The translations under genes and the position numbers were made by a program. 64,000 nt of DNA from Lentimonas sp. CC4. GTDB lineage: Bacteria > Verrucomicrobiota > Verrucomicrobiia > Opitutales > Coraliomargaritaceae. The notes beneath the pieces were generated by a model. It worked only from the letters and a program-made list of their open reading frames with translations, was not told the origin of the DNA and did no database searches. The stretch's first letter is position 1. The number at the start of each line of letters is the position of its first letter. The stretch covers positions 3,922,900 to 3,986,899 of the forward strand of contig NZ_CACVBO010000001.1 in assembly GCF_902728235.1 (NCBI RefSeq), written 5' to 3'. Positions 10,499-20,810 of the stretch are shown here, one piece after another.

Positions 10499-11902
10499 AT
10501 GAATACAGACTCATCCATTATGCCATCGTGGCCAAGTAAGCTCGCAAGAATCGCGACACTAGGCTGTGTTGCACTTCCACTCGTGGCCTCGGCACAAGAA
10601 GAGGCCCCCGCCTACCTAAGCCAAAACACAGGAGACATTCTCTGGTATCTACTCGCAGCCGTGCTCGTGTTCTTCATGCAGGCTGGCTTTGCGCTAGTCG
10701 AAACCGGACTCACTCGTGCGAAAAACGCCTGTAATATCATGATGAAGAACATGCTGGATTTCAGTTTCGGCGTGATCGGCTTCGCAATCGTTGGCTACGC
10801 GATCATGTATGGCGATAGCATCGGTGGCATCTTCGGATGGAGCACAGGCTATCTATTCATGGGCGATGCACTAATGGTCGGCAACGATACCGCAGCGACC
10901 AACCTCATCTCAGCAGAGTGGCTCTTCCAGGTCGTATTCGCGGCAACCGCAGCCACGATCGCATCAGGAGCAATGGCCGAACGCACCAAATTCATCGCTT
11001 ACATTTTCTACAGTATCGCCATCACCTGTATCATCTATCCAATCGTCGGCCATTGGATCTGGGCCAGCGATGGTTGGTTAGCAGCACTCGGCATGCGCGA
11101 CTACGCGGGCTCGACAGTGGTGCACTCCGTAGGTGCTTGGGCAGGTCTCGCCGGTGCGCTGGCACTGGGAGCACGCACAGGCAAATACAACAAAGAGGGC
11201 AAGCCACTCCCCATCCCTGGGCACAACATGCCACTGGCGACGCTCGGCTGCTTCATTCTAATTGTCGGCTGGTTCGGTTTCAATGCAGGCTCTACGCTCG
11301 GCGCAGTCGACGACATGGCCTATATCGCAATGGTCACCTTAATCGCCGCATCCGCAGGTTGCATCGGCGCAACAATGACTACATGGATGAAGTTCAAAAA
11401 GCCGGACTTATCGATGACACTCAATGGCTGCCTCGCAGGCCTCGTCAGCATTACCGCTTGCTGTGGCAGCGTCAGTATTGTGGGTGCGATGTTCATTGGC
11501 CTGATCGGCGGCATCTTGGTCGTATTCTCCGTGCTCTTCCTTGAGCAAAAAATGCGTGTCGACGATCCAGTCGGCGCAGTCAGCGTGCACGGGATCTGCG
11601 GCATCTGGGGCACACTCGCGATCGGACTTTTCGGCACCACTGCAATTGATAGCGGCCTCGTCTCTGACGGTCTGTTCTACGGTGGCACGCAGCAACTGGG
11701 CATCCAAGCAATCGGCGTGCTCGCAGTCTTCGCCTTTGTCTTCCCTACCTCTTTTCTTATTTTCAAGGGTATTAAAAGCACAGTCGGCCTACGCGTCACT
11801 GAAGAGGAAGAAATGGAAGGCCTCGACATTAGCGAGCACGGCAACGAAGCCTATGCCGACTTCCAAGTCTACGCCGACCTGCCAGAAGAAGAGTTGGCAT
11901 AG
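10499..11902 (+). CDS. amt: Ammonium transporter Amt
   Basis: A 467-residue Amt/MEP/Rh channel for ammonium in the inner membrane. It has an N-terminal signal-like segment (ATLGCVALPLVASAQ) and then eleven expected membrane helices. Family motifs include FFMQAGFALVE, the pore stretch DYAGSTVVHSVGAWAGLAGA and HGICGIWGTLAIGLFG. The cytosolic C-terminus (GLRVTEEEEMEGLDISEHG) is the conserved tail that couples subunits. No glnK/PII gene lies beside it, which is unusual; the upstream genes are roadblock-like proteins and a pseudo-NtrC protein. Confidence 0.95.
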   Translation: MNTDSSIMPSWPSKLARIATLGCVALPLVASAQEEAPAYLSQNTGDILWYLLAAVLVFFMQAGFALVETGLTRAKNACNIMMKNMLDFSFGVIGFAIVGYAIMYGDSIGGIFGWSTGYLFMGDALMVGNDTAATNLISAEWLFQVVFAATAATIASGAMAERTKFIAYIFYSIAITCIIYPIVGHWIWASDGWLAALGMRDYAGSTVVHSVGAWAGLAGALALGARTGKYNKEGKPLPIPGHNMPLATLGCFILIVGWFGFNAGSTLGAVDDMAYIAMVTLIAASAGCIGATMTTWMKFKKPDLSMTLNGCLAGLVSITACCGSVSIVGAMFIGLIGGILVVFSVLFLEQKMRVDDPVGAVSVHGICGIWGTLAIGLFGTTAIDSGLVSDGLFYGGTQQLGIQAIGVLAVFAFVFPTSFLIFKGIKSTVGLRVTEEEEMEGLDISEHGNEAYADFQVYADLPEEELA

Positions 11903-11926
11903 CCCATACCACATTACAAAAACCAC

Positions 11927-11959
11927 AAAGCTCACCTCTCTGGGAGGTGAGCTTTTTTT
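11927..11959 (+). terminator. Terminator after amt
   Basis: The 12-bp stem AAAGCTCACCTC with GAGGTGAGCTTT is followed by a T run. It lies between amt and the convergent nudix gene and may work in both directions. Confidence 0.88.
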
Positions 11960-11982
11960 GTAAGCAGTCTCGCGTAAAGAGT

Positions 11983-12537
11983 CTAACGCGCCATCAACTG
12001 ATAATACAATAAGCCCGTAAGCGCGAGTGCGTGACCGATCTTGCAGTCCTTGGCCCATTCAAAGACATCCACCTCGGGCACCACGCGAACCTCAATCTCC
12101 TCGTGTTCGTCCCAATCGGTGCCATCGTCATGCAGCTCCACGTTATCGGCAAAGACGACATGGCACTGATTATTTAGAATCGCTGGATTCGGATTACAGT
12201 GCCCGATCAGACGGCCGCTTTCTGCGACATAGCCAGTCTCTTCCTGCAATTCACGTAGACCAGCGGTCACTGGATCTTCGCCATCGTCGATGATCCCACC
12301 GGGAAATTCCCAAGACAGTGCATCGGTGCCCCAACGGAACTGGCGCACCAAAATCAATTCACCTGCTCGGGTGCGTGCGATCACGATCACCCAGTCGCGT
12401 GAGTTAATATAGTAGAACTCCCCCTCGTTACCCTTAGTGGGATGCCGATAGCGACGTGCGCGTAGATCCCAAACTCGGCAAGCCGAGAGTAATTTATCGT
12501 CTAATAAATCCCATGTCGCCGGCGTGTGGTCAGACAT
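11983..12537 (-). CDS. NUDIX hydrolase (ADP-ribose pyrophosphatase type)
   Basis: A 184-residue NUDIX enzyme. The full Nudix box is present in [20 protein letters not shown] with ETGY following, matching GX5EX7REUXEEXGU. The upstream [15 protein letters not shown] is typical of ADP-ribose or nucleoside-diphosphate-sugar pyrophosphatases. It likely hydrolyses a nucleoside diphosphate derivative in the cytosol; the exact substrate is not readable. Its ATG shares one base with the stop of the upstream LysM gene (TAATG), so the two form an operon. Confidence 0.88.
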   Translation of the reverse strand: MSDHTPATWDLLDDKLLSACRVWDLRARRYRHPTKGNEGEFYYINSRDWVIVIARTRAGELILVRQFRWGTDALSWEFPGGIIDDGEDPVTAGLRELQEETGYVAESGRLIGHCNPNPAILNNQCHVVFADNVELHDDGTDWDEHEEIEVRVVPEVDVFEWAKDCKIGHALALTGLLYYQLMAR

Positions 12538-13145
12538 TACTTAGCAGGGATGTTAATCGTCTGCCCGATCGCTAGGCGACGCGGATCTGCGTTCGGATTC
12601 GCATCAAGGATTGCTTGCACCGAGACGCCATGCTTGGTGGCGATTTTGCCAAAATTATCTCCAGCGGCGATCACATACGTCGTGGCGTCGCCAGGAGTCG
12701 CAGCTTCAACTGGGTCTCCCTCATTGGATGTCACAGTCGGTGCAGATGGCGTTGGCGCCGGAGCTGGGGCACGAAAGCCTGCAGCGGCAAATTCATTCAG
12801 CTTCCCGGCCGTCTTCACGATCTGCTCGCGATTGGCGCTCAATTCAGCAGCAAGTTTCTTGAGATTCCGTTCACCTTCTGAGCTGTAGACCCGTAGACGA
12901 CCAATGGTCTTCTCCTGCTCTGCAACTTGCGCGGCAAGTTCGGCAATCTGCGTATCATAGCCATTGATAACTTTCTCAATCTTCGCGGAACTCGACGCAC
13001 TCTCGGAGAGCGTCTCATCGAGCGGATTGAGGCGTTGATTCGCAGTCAGACCGAAATAGAGGCCTGCGCCGCCAAGAACGATACCGAACACTGCGAGTGC
13101 AACGGGGATCATATTGTTAGGGGATTGAAGTGCGTCGTCTTCCAT
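12537..13145 (-). CDS. Membrane-anchored LysM protein
   Basis: About 202 residues. One membrane helix near residues 13-34 ([20 protein letters not shown]) is followed by a predicted coiled coil (residues about 45-120), a Pro/Ala linker, and one LysM domain at the C-terminus ([20 protein letters not shown], ending [10 protein letters not shown]). LysM binds peptidoglycan, so the protein probably projects into the periplasm. I chose MEDDALQSP as start; a longer N-terminus upstream is possible but contains nothing recognisable. It is divergent from the DedA-like gene. Confidence 0.75.
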   Translation of the reverse strand: MEDDALQSPNNMIPVALAVFGIVLGGAGLYFGLTANQRLNPLDETLSESASSSAKIEKVINGYDTQIAELAAQVAEQEKTIGRLRVYSSEGERNLKKLAAELSANREQIVKTAGKLNEFAAAGFRAPAPAPTPSAPTVTSNEGDPVEAATPGDATTYVIAAGDNFGKIATKHGVSVQAILDANPNADPRRLAIGQTINIPAK

Positions 13146-13237
13146 AATGGTTGAGCACGCTAAGAGATTTGATGAACTGTGCAAGCAAGGGATACGCAAG
13201 GTTGCCACTTAAAGAAAATGCTTCCAACTTAGCGAGA

Positions 13238-13933
13238 ATGTCGAACCAGCCAGAGCCAACAAAGCGTCTTTTCCGCATCCTACTCCTGCTATTTATATCC
13301 GCAGTCGTTGGAGCATCCGTGCTCTACTATGCATGGAGTGCGCATCCGGATCTCGAATATTGGCTCGAACTCGGGCGCGCAGGGCAAACTTATCTGTCCG
13401 AGCACCCGCTACTACTCATCCTCGCGCTCGCGACACTACCGGGTATGGGTGCCCCACTCACCCCATTATTATTACTCTTCGGCATCGTCATGGGGCCTCG
13501 CTTCGGCATGCCCATGACTTGCTTGATTGGCATTGCCACGATGGGCGTATGCACGACATGGACCTACCTACTCGCCTCAGGCCCATTGCGCGGATTCTTG
13601 AAAAATCGTCTACTCAAGAAGTGGAAACTGCCAGAGCTATCCGACAAGAGTGCACTACGCTTGGGGCTCATCATACGCATCACCCCTGGCATTCCCTATC
13701 CCTTGCAGAATATTGCGCTGGGCGTCATGGGCATGCGCCTGAAGCCCTACCTCATCGTATCGCTCCCGATTCAAAGCCTCTACACCATCGCGCTGATCGT
13801 CACTGGCGGCGCACTGTTCGAAGGCAATGCAGGCATCGCTTTAACTGGTGTGCTACTACTAATTGTCATCGTCCTAGCCACTCGCATGCTGCGCAATCGC
13901 TCTAGAACACCACAGACCAGCCATGTTGGATAA
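13238..13933 (+). CDS. TVP38/TMEM64 (DedA-like) membrane protein
   Basis: A 231-residue multi-pass membrane protein of the VTT/SNARE-associated type. The core motif region is visible as [20 protein letters not shown] and [20 protein letters not shown]. Related proteins are implicated in lipid transport or scrambling in the inner membrane. I use the ATG at 13238; the reading frame extends 29 codons further upstream without support. It overlaps xseA by 11 bases. Confidence 0.8.
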   Translation: MSNQPEPTKRLFRILLLLFISAVVGASVLYYAWSAHPDLEYWLELGRAGQTYLSEHPLLLILALATLPGMGAPLTPLLLLFGIVMGPRFGMPMTCLIGIATMGVCTTWTYLLASGPLRGFLKNRLLKKWKLPELSDKSALRLGLIIRITPGIPYPLQNIALGVMGMRLKPYLIVSLPIQSLYTIALIVTGGALFEGNAGIALTGVLLLIVIVLATRMLRNRSRTPQTSHVG

Positions 13934-15269
13934 TCTCATCACCCCCGCCTCTGAGCAGGTGCTCAAAGTCACTGAGCTGACGCGTCAAATCAAGGCACAG
14001 CTGGAAGGTCGCTTCACTCAGATCTGGGTGCAAGGCGAAGTCTCCAACCTACGGCGCCAAAGCTCGGGACATGTCTATTTCTCACTCAAAGACGCCGGCA
14101 GCCAGCTCCCCTGTGTGCTATTTGCCCGCGATGCCGCGCAACAAGGATTCCAGCTCGAAGACGGCATGGAAGTGCTACTATTTGGCAGCCTTTCAGTCTA
14201 TGCGCCACATGGTCGCTATCAACTGATCGCAAAAATGACCGTCCAGAGCGGCCAAGGCCGACTGCAAATGGAGTTCGAGCGGCTCAAAAAGAAGCTCGCT
14301 GCCGAAGGTCTATTTGAAAAATCCCTCAAGAAGCCGCTCCCTACCCTACCTATGCGCATTGCCGTGGTGACTTCGCCCACAGGCGCGGCAGTGCGGGACT
14401 TTCTGCGCATCCTTCACCGCCGGAACTATAAAGGCGAAGTCGTGATCTTCCCCGCACGTGTGCAAGGCAAAGGCTCGGAAAAGGAAATCGCCACGATGCT
14501 CGAATATGCCGGCGCAAGTAAGGACTTTGACCTCGTCGTGATCACCCGAGGCGGTGGCAGTATCGAAGACCTTTGGGCATTTAACGAAGAAGTGCTCGCG
14601 CGCGCCGTCGTCGCTTGCCCGATTCCCGTCATTTCCGCAGTCGGCCACGAGATCGACATCGTATTGACAGACTATGTCGCGGACAAACGCGCCGAGACCC
14701 CTTCCGCCGCCGCCGAACTGATCTCTTCGCTCATGATCGAATCGGAGCAACGCCTCGAACAGGCCGAGAGCAACCTACGCTACTGGATCGAGACAGGCAT
14801 TGCAGAGCGCCGCCAAAGCTTAGACGCACTTCAAGCGAAGATGCACATCATCGCGCCTGCGCGTCAGGTCGAAATGCTCGGCATGCAGCTTGATGATCTG
14901 GAGAACCGCCTCAGCCAATCGCTGCAAACACGCCTAACGCGTGAGCGCACAATGCTCGCCCAACAGTCGCAGCGTCTCGCAGAGCACCACCCTCGCATCA
15001 AAATAAGTCTCGCACGGCAAGCGCTCGAGAATCTCGACCGCCGCCTGAGCCGAGCCTCGAAAGTGGACATGCATACGAAGAGCGAGCACCTACTACATCT
15101 ACAGAAGCGCCTAGAAAACGGCAGCTTAAACGCCACACTGAAGCGCGGGTTCGCGATCCTTCAGACCACCGACGGAGCGATTATCAGCAGTGCCGAAAGT
15201 GGCCAAGCAGAAGACCAGCTAACCGCTCGCTTAAACGACGGCGACCTCACGTTGAAGGTGCTCAAATAG
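13923..15269 (+). CDS. xseA: Exodeoxyribonuclease VII large subunit
   Basis: A 448-residue XseA, the catalytic subunit of exonuclease VII, which degrades single-stranded DNA. The N-terminal OB fold reads [20 protein letters not shown] and [20 protein letters not shown]. The catalytic domain shows [34 protein letters not shown] and [21 protein letters not shown] long coiled coil and a beta-hairpin C-terminus follow. The small subunit gene xseB is not adjacent and was not found in the window. Confidence 0.95.
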   Translation: MLDNLITPASEQVLKVTELTRQIKAQLEGRFTQIWVQGEVSNLRRQSSGHVYFSLKDAGSQLPCVLFARDAAQQGFQLEDGMEVLLFGSLSVYAPHGRYQLIAKMTVQSGQGRLQMEFERLKKKLAAEGLFEKSLKKPLPTLPMRIAVVTSPTGAAVRDFLRILHRRNYKGEVVIFPARVQGKGSEKEIATMLEYAGASKDFDLVVITRGGGSIEDLWAFNEEVLARAVVACPIPVISAVGHEIDIVLTDYVADKRAETPSAAAELISSLMIESEQRLEQAESNLRYWIETGIAERRQSLDALQAKMHIIAPARQVEMLGMQLDDLENRLSQSLQTRLTRERTMLAQQSQRLAEHHPRIKISLARQALENLDRRLSRASKVDMHTKSEHLLHLQKRLENGSLNATLKRGFAILQTTDGAIISSAESGQAEDQLTARLNDGDLTLKVLK

Positions 15270-15342
15270 AGCCACATTTTAGTGCGCCGAAAAGTGCGCT
15301 ATTTTGAGGAACTGTTCCAAGAACGTCAGGTCTAGAATTGGT

Positions 15343-15404
15343 GAACACGTTTCATTTTTTAGAATACTGGATTTATTTCGGAACCTTTTTAGTGAAACGC
15401 GTTC
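15343..15404. repeat. Inverted repeat downstream of xseA
   Basis: GAACACGTTTCA (15343-15354) and TGAAACGCGTTC (15393-15404) can pair at 11 of 12 positions across a 38-base loop. Its function is unknown. The surrounding gap 15270-15655 otherwise holds only the terminator below. Confidence 0.4.
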
Positions 15405-15456
15405 TGAAATCAGCATAGGTTGGTTTTTTTCATTAAGTTAGTTAGGGTTAGTAAGC

Positions 15457-15499
15457 AGGCTCGACTCCTTTTATTAGGGGTCGAGCCTCAGCTTTTTTT
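15457..15499 (+). terminator. Rho-independent terminator
   Basis: A 12-bp stem, AGGCTCGACTCC with GGGGTCGAGCCT (one G-T pair), then CAGC and a run of seven T. It lies about 190 bases after xseA, so it may serve xseA or an unrecognised RNA in the gap. Confidence 0.8.
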
Positions 15500-15655
15500 A
15501 GAGGTCACGGCGGCATCAGCAGCACTCTCTGCCGAACTCGAATCGATTTGAATCGGACATCAGACCGTAAAGAAACTCCTAAAGAATAAAGCACTCGAAA
15601 AATCGACATAAATTCAGTTTACCTAATAAAATCTAGCCTCTAACGTCCACCGCAT

Positions 15656-16645
15656 ATGACCGAAGAATCAGGCGAGCCCAAACCGTTAAAATTGAAACTA
15701 TCCAGCTCGAGGAGCCAACCGGACAAGCAAAAGAGTGCCCCGACTCCCCAAGAGAGCGCGCCCGTCCTTCCTCCTATCACACAAAAGGCAGATTCTAAGC
15801 CCACAGAAACCCTACGGACTGCTAGTCCGCAAGAAACTCCACCGCCCATCGCAGCGACAAAAGTAACTGAGCCAACTCCGGCACCCATTGTAGCAACTCC
15901 AGTAGTCGAACCAACGCCCCCCCCCATTGCAGCGACACCTGCGGTCGAACCAATTCCGACACCACCAACGAATCCACCTACATCCGCCCACGAGACTCCA
16001 CCGCCACTCCCCAAAGAGCAGCCAATCCGCCTCCGTAGCGATGAGCCCAACCCCACAGCAAACAAGCCCATACCGATCCCCTCACCTCCCCCTAAAGACG
16101 ATCCACTCGGCAGTATTTTAATCGTCGCGGCCCTACTCTTAATACTCGCCGCAGCCGCAGGCGGGATCTGGTATCTCTTCCAAAGCGATCAACCGGAAAC
16201 CACCGAAGAATTAACGTCAGAAGAGGCGACTCTCAGTAACCCAATTACACGTGCCAAGATTACGATCGATAGCGCGGCGGATCGCATGCGCGAGGACGTG
16301 ACCGACACTCAAGAAGCTCCAACTGCAGAAGCCGTCACCACCGCGAACGCTGAAGCTGCTACCGTGAAGGCAAGTGATGCTGCCGCCCAAGCTGCTGCTA
16401 ATGCGAAAGCGGCTGCCGGAGCCGCCGCCAACGAAGCGCTCAAAGAAGCCGTGTCGCAATATCTTCAAAACGTCCACATCGGGGGCCTACGCACCGGAGC
16501 ACGAGCCCGTATCATGCTCAATGGCGACAATTACAATATAAATGACACTGTCGATGCCGCCACCGGGCTCGTTTTCGTTGGAACACGTGACCAAAAGCTG
16601 CTGTTTAAAGATTCGAACGGAACGATATATGTTAAAAGCTTCTGA
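15656..16645 (+). CDS. Pro-rich single-pass membrane protein, unknown
   Basis: 329 residues. Residues 1-148 are hydrophilic and proline-rich, with repeats of the type PPPIAAT-x-x-x-EPTP. A single membrane helix is at about 150-173 (GSILIVAALLLILAAAAGGIW). The outer part has an Ala-rich helical stretch (about 225-265) and a small C-terminal domain (GARARIMLNGDNYNIND, ending LLFKDSNGTIYVKSF) that looks like a short beta fold. I do not recognise the family. It may bridge cytosol and periplasm. The lipoprotein gene follows 27 bases later. Confidence 0.65.
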   Translation: MTEESGEPKPLKLKLSSSRSQPDKQKSAPTPQESAPVLPPITQKADSKPTETLRTASPQETPPPIAATKVTEPTPAPIVATPVVEPTPPPIAATPAVEPIPTPPTNPPTSAHETPPPLPKEQPIRLRSDEPNPTANKPIPIPSPPPKDDPLGSILIVAALLLILAAAAGGIWYLFQSDQPETTEELTSEEATLSNPITRAKITIDSAADRMREDVTDTQEAPTAEAVTTANAEAATVKASDAAAQAAANAKAAAGAAANEALKEAVSQYLQNVHIGGLRTGARARIMLNGDNYNINDTVDAATGLVFVGTRDQKLLFKDSNGTIYVKSF

Positions 16646-16672
16646 TTGCACTCTCCTCAAAATTACTTTCTT

Positions 16673-17077
16673 ATGTCTATAAATATGAAAGCGAAAGCAA
16701 TAATCCTCTCTCTTCTAACACTCACCGTAGTCCTCTTTTCAGGCTGCACGACCCCCGTCGCAATCGATCCGATGACAGGGCAACAGCAGACTGCCAAATA
16801 CAAGGGAGGCTACTTCTACGCGCCGATCGCCGATGACGCAGACGCCGTATTCCTAACTGCAATTCGTGCAATGGATGACATGGGGCTCCTTCGCACTGCC
16901 GAGCTCCACAAGAATGACTACATCATGATCTACGCACGTATGGTCGGTGACAAAGAAGTCGTCGTTCGTATCAAGCAAATCGCAGCTGGCGAGTCTCAGA
17001 TCCGTATTCGCGTTGGCACTCTAGGTGACCTACCACAGTCACAAGTCATCTACGCGAAAATTCGCGACGAGATGTAA
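16673..17077 (+). CDS. DUF3568-like lipoprotein
   Basis: About 134 residues with a lipoprotein signal peptide (IILSLLTLTVVLFSGC, cysteine at about 24). The mature part resembles the DUF3568 family: a region with VFLTAIRAMDDMGLLRTAEL, then strands VVVRIKQIAAGESQIRIRVG. Family function is unknown. Two ATGs (16673 and 16685) are possible starts; either leaves the signal intact. It follows the Pro-rich membrane protein and ends at a terminator. Confidence 0.7.
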   Translation: MSINMKAKAIILSLLTLTVVLFSGCTTPVAIDPMTGQQQTAKYKGGYFYAPIADDADAVFLTAIRAMDDMGLLRTAELHKNDYIMIYARMVGDKEVVVRIKQIAAGESQIRIRVGTLGDLPQSQVIYAKIRDEM

Positions 17078-17099
17078 TTGACCACACAAAACCTTTCCA

Positions 17100-17132
17100 A
17101 ACCGCCTTTCCACTTGGATCGGCGGTTTTTTT
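17100..17132 (+). terminator. Rho-independent terminator
   Basis: The 7-bp stem AACCGCC with GGCGGTT closes a 14-base loop and is followed by a T run. It ends the lipoprotein gene. Confidence 0.8.
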
Positions 17133-17180
17133 ATGTTCTCTTCACCCTCCTCAAAATCAACTTCCACACACTATCCACAT

Positions 17181-18167
17181 ATGAATGCACCATTTACCAT
17201 TATAGGCGTCGGCAGCCCCATCGTCGATGCAATCGCCCAAGTAGAGAACAGCTTCATAGAGCAAATCGATGGCGATAAGGGCGGCATGGTGCTCGTCGAT
17301 GCCACAGGAATTAACAAACTACTGGAAGCACTCCCCGCTCAACCCGTCAAAGCTCCAGGCGGCTCAGCCGGCAACACCCTCTTTGCGCTCGCTCGCATGG
17401 GCAGCCAAACCAGCTTTCTCGGCAAAACAGGCAACTGCTCCGAAGGTGAGTTCTATCGCGAACAATTCGCTAAGCTCGGCGGCGATTGCGCACGCTTCAA
17501 GATCGGAAATGTGCCCAACGGTCAATGCGTCTCCCTCGTCACACCTGATGGCGAACGCACGATGCGCACCAATCTCGGTGCAGCCATGACACTCGCCCCC
17601 GAAGAAATTTCGGCCGCCGACTTTGCAGGCTGCAATCACGCCCACATCGAAGGTTACCTCCTCTTTAATGAAGCGCTCATGATGCGCGTGCTCGAATCGG
17701 CTAACGAAGCAGGCTGCACCATCAGCCTCGACCTCGCCTCTTTCGAAGTCGTCAACGCCACCAGCGAAATCCTCCCAGATATCTTAAAGAACTACGTCGA
17801 CATCGTCTTTGCCAACGAAGAAGAAGCCGAAGCCTTCACCGGTATCAAAGGCGATTACCCTGCAATGGCTAAAAAGCTCTCCAGATACTGCGACATCGCA
17901 GCAGTCAAAGTCGGCGCACATGGTTCCTACATCGCCCACGCCGGCACCATCACCAAAATCGAGCCAATGCATGCAGCCAAAGTGGTCGATACCACAGGCG
18001 CTGGCGATCTCTGGGCGGCTGGATTCCTACACGGATGGTCACAAGGTCAGTCCCTCTTTAAAGCCGCAAAGGCAGGCTCCATTCTCGGAGCCGCCGTCGT
18101 CCAAGTCCAAGGCAGCGTCCTTCCGCCGCATGTCTGGGATGACATCATGAGCGCCATCCACGCATAA
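17181..18167 (+). CDS. PfkB-family carbohydrate/adenosine kinase
   Basis: A 328-residue ribokinase-type sugar or nucleoside kinase. The N-terminal signature is [15 protein letters not shown] and the C-terminal signature is [17 protein letters not shown] with the anion hole and catalytic aspartate. [12 protein letters not shown] at the start and overall order resemble adenosine kinase-like members. It transfers the ATP gamma-phosphate to an alcohol; the substrate cannot be read from the sequence. I start at MNAPFTIIG rather than at an earlier ATG that lies inside the terminator region. Confidence 0.9.
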   Translation: MNAPFTIIGVGSPIVDAIAQVENSFIEQIDGDKGGMVLVDATGINKLLEALPAQPVKAPGGSAGNTLFALARMGSQTSFLGKTGNCSEGEFYREQFAKLGGDCARFKIGNVPNGQCVSLVTPDGERTMRTNLGAAMTLAPEEISAADFAGCNHAHIEGYLLFNEALMMRVLESANEAGCTISLDLASFEVVNATSEILPDILKNYVDIVFANEEEAEAFTGIKGDYPAMAKKLSRYCDIAAVKVGAHGSYIAHAGTITKIEPMHAAKVVDTTGAGDLWAAGFLHGWSQGQSLFKAAKAGSILGAAVVQVQGSVLPPHVWDDIMSAIHA

Positions 18168-18173
18168 TGCCGA

Positions 18174-18205
18174 CTCCTAATTCCTAATTCCTAATTCCTA
18201 ATTCT
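18174..18205. repeat. Tandem heptamer repeat (CCTAATT)
   Basis: Four consecutive copies of CCTAATT, preceded by a variant CTCC, fill the space between the pfkB-family gene and proA. Related heptamers occur at 25.2, 38.6 and 46.6 kb. Confidence 0.85.
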
Positions 18206-18206
18206 C

Positions 18207-19466
18207 ATGATCACCACTCTCATTGAAGGCATTGCCAAGCGTGCGCGCGCCGCATCGCTCGACCTCGCGACACTCTCCACTGAAGCGAAAAACCGTTTCC
18301 TAGAGCAATTAGCAACAGATCTCGTCGAGCAGACCGATGCCATCATCGAAGCCAATGCACTCGACCTCGAAGCGGCCAAGACCAACGGCCTCTCAGGCCC
18401 AATGCTAGAGCGCCTCAGCCTAACGGCCGAGCGCATCGCAGCCATGGCCGAAGGCGTGCAACAAGTCGCCGCCCTGCCCGATCCTGTCGGCGCAGAGATC
18501 GAGCGCCTTTCACCGCCGAAGGGATTTGATCTGCGCAAAATCCGCGTGCCCATGGGCGTGATCGGCATCATCTACGAATCGCGGCCCAACGTGACCGTGG
18601 ACTGCGCCATCCTTTGCCTCAAATCCGGCAATGCCTCCATTCTTCGTGGTGGCAAGGAAGCTTTCAATAGCAACATGAAGCTAGCCGAAATCATTCGCGC
18701 CGCGCTCAAAGCATGCGACATCAACGAAGATGCTGTGCAAGTCATACCTACCACGGATCGCGCCGCGCTCAATGTCCTACTCAAGCAAGACGACACGATT
18801 CACTGCATCATTCCACGTGGTGGCGAGAGCCTCATCCGCTTCACTGTGGAGAATAGCCGTATCCCCGTGATCAAGCACTACACTGGCGTGTGCTCGATCT
18901 ACATCGATGCCGCGGCCGATCCTGAAAAGGCCGAATCCATTCTCATCAACGCCAAGTGTCAGCGCCCCAGCGTCTGTAACGCCGCAGAAAACTTGCTCGT
19001 GCACCAAGACGCCACCGCGCTACTACCACAGCTCGCCAAAGCACTGCACGATAACGGCGTTGAACTGCGCGTCGAAGCAAAGGCCAAAGCCATTCTCAGT
19101 GGCACCGGCCTACCACTCGTCGATGCGACTCCCGAAGATTTTGCCACGGAATACACCGATCTTATCATTTCAATCGCCGTCGTCGCCGACACCAAAGACG
19201 CCATCGAACTGATCAACAACAACGGCTCTGGACATAGCGACGCGATCATCACCGAAGATGCCGACGCCGCTCGTTTGTTCCTTGCTGGTGTGGATGCATC
19301 CACCGTGTATCACAACGCATCGACACGCTTCACCGATGGCTTCGAATTTGGCCTAGGCGCCGAGATCGGCATTTCTACAGATCGTTTGCACGCCCGCGGC
19401 CCAATGGGACTCAACGAGCTTTGCACGTATAAATACGTGATCCACGGAAAAGGCGAGGTGCGGTAA
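18207..19466 (+). CDS. proA: Gamma-glutamyl phosphate reductase
   Basis: A 419-residue ProA. It reduces gamma-glutamyl phosphate with NADPH to glutamate semialdehyde in proline synthesis. Visible signatures are [35 protein letters not shown], the catalytic cysteine region [19 protein letters not shown], and the C-terminal [20 protein letters not shown] with RGPMGLNEL. Length is normal. proB is not adjacent. It converges on rlmN, with a long hairpin between. Confidence 0.96.
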   Translation: MITTLIEGIAKRARAASLDLATLSTEAKNRFLEQLATDLVEQTDAIIEANALDLEAAKTNGLSGPMLERLSLTAERIAAMAEGVQQVAALPDPVGAEIERLSPPKGFDLRKIRVPMGVIGIIYESRPNVTVDCAILCLKSGNASILRGGKEAFNSNMKLAEIIRAALKACDINEDAVQVIPTTDRAALNVLLKQDDTIHCIIPRGGESLIRFTVENSRIPVIKHYTGVCSIYIDAAADPEKAESILINAKCQRPSVCNAAENLLVHQDATALLPQLAKALHDNGVELRVEAKAKAILSGTGLPLVDATPEDFATEYTDLIISIAVVADTKDAIELINNNGSGHSDAIITEDADAARLFLAGVDASTVYHNASTRFTDGFEFGLGAEIGISTDRLHARGPMGLNELCTYKYVIHGKGEVR

Positions 19467-19473
19467 GGCTTAG

Positions 19474-19552
19474 AAGTGATACAGACATTCCTGTCTGTTC
19501 CGTAAGAGTCAGTCCCGGTTCTACAGAACAGGCAGGAATGCCTGTATCACTT
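19474..19552. repeat. 27-bp inverted repeat between proA and rlmN
   Basis: Arms 19474-19500 and 19526-19552 match at 25 of 27 positions (AAGTGATACAGACATTCC against GGAATGCCTGTATCACTT), with two G-T compatible changes. It sits between convergent genes and could act as a two-way terminator, though it lacks a T run. Confidence 0.8.
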
Positions 19553-19560
19553 CACTCCCC

Positions 19561-20745
19561 CTACGCCTTCGGATCAATATACGGACTACTCGGCTTGCTC
19601 TCCGCTTCGGCCATCGCCTTTTCGGTTTTCAAACGCAACTGACCGCAGGCCGCATTAATATCGTGCCCCTTCTCGCGGCGAATCGTCACCGACACACCGC
19701 CCTTGCGGAGCACATCTACAAACGCATCTTGGCGGCGCACACTCGGGCGCTTCCACTCAAGGCCTTCCACCTTATTATACGGAATACAGTTCACGTGCGC
19801 ATGCAGCTCGCGCGCGATCTTCGTCAACTCCTTGGCCTGATCCAGACTGTCGTTGATGTCCTCGATCATAATAAATTCGAGGGTCAACATACGACCGTGC
19901 CGATCTTTAAAAGCCTTCGCAGCAGGGATCAGTTCTTCCAACGGGTATTTTTTATTCACCGGCATGATTTGGCTGCGCACCTCGTTCGTCGCACCGTGAA
20001 GCGAAATGGCCAAGCGCACTGCCACGCCTTCCTCGGCCAACTGCATGATCCTCGGCGCTAAGCCTGAAGTGGACACCGTAATGCGGCGTGCACCGAAATT
20101 CAGTCCCCAATCCGCATTCAAAATTTTAATCGTCTGCACCAGCGACTCATAATTCGCAAGTGGTTCACCCATGCCCATGAACACGATGTTATCGAAGGAA
20201 GCGATTTCCTCCTTTGCACGCTTAGTATGCGCATCCTCCATCTTACAGATGTGCATCAACTGAGAGACGACTTCCGCCGCCATCAGATTACGCTTAAAAC
20301 CAGCCAAGCCCGACGCACAGAATTTACACCCATACGCGCAACCCACCTGGATCGACACACACACAGTCTTGCGCGAGCTCTCTTGCCCCACGCCTGTTTG
20401 TGGCGCACGAATCAAAACCGTCTCGATCAGCGCCCCGTCCTCAAGTTGCAACAAAAACTTCTGCGTCACATCGTCCGAGCGCTTATCCAGCAGTGAATCC
20501 GTCGGATACATAATGTAATGCTCATCCAACCACGCACGAAACGCCTTCGGCAGATTGCTCATCGCATCCCACTCATCGACGCGCTTCTTGTAGAGCCATT
20601 CCATGACCTGCTTTGCGCGGAACGCAGGAAAGCCCGCCGCGACGACGCTCTCTTTCAGACTTTCCAAGGTTTCGCCAAACAGGCTCGGTTTTGCAGGTGT
20701 AAATTTCACGAGGGCGAACTTGCACGGATTTTTCAGAATCTCCAT
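19561..20745 (-). CDS. rlmN: 23S rRNA A2503 C2-methyltransferase RlmN
   Basis: About 394 residues. A radical-SAM enzyme that methylates A2503 of 23S rRNA and A37 of some tRNAs. The 4Fe-4S motif CxxxCxxC is in GCAYGCKFCASGLAGFKRNL. The SAM-binding GMGEPLANY follows. The C-terminal catalytic cysteine is in AACGQLRL. I use MEILKNPCKF as start; the frame extends 11 codons further upstream. It is divergent from radC by 65 bases. Confidence 0.94.
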   Translation of the reverse strand: MEILKNPCKFALVKFTPAKPSLFGETLESLKESVVAAGFPAFRAKQVMEWLYKKRVDEWDAMSNLPKAFRAWLDEHYIMYPTDSLLDKRSDDVTQKFLLQLEDGALIETVLIRAPQTGVGQESSRKTVCVSIQVGCAYGCKFCASGLAGFKRNLMAAEVVSQLMHICKMEDAHTKRAKEEIASFDNIVFMGMGEPLANYESLVQTIKILNADWGLNFGARRITVSTSGLAPRIMQLAEEGVAVRLAISLHGATNEVRSQIMPVNKKYPLEELIPAAKAFKDRHGRMLTLEFIMIEDINDSLDQAKELTKIARELHAHVNCIPYNKVEGLEWKRPSVRRQDAFVDVLRKGGVSVTIRREKGHDINAACGQLRLKTEKAMAEAESKPSSPYIDPKA

Positions 20746-20810
20746 CGAAATCTGCCAACTGACACTTCGAGATTGCAAAAATTAGAAAACACACCACCTT
20801 AAGTGAACAG

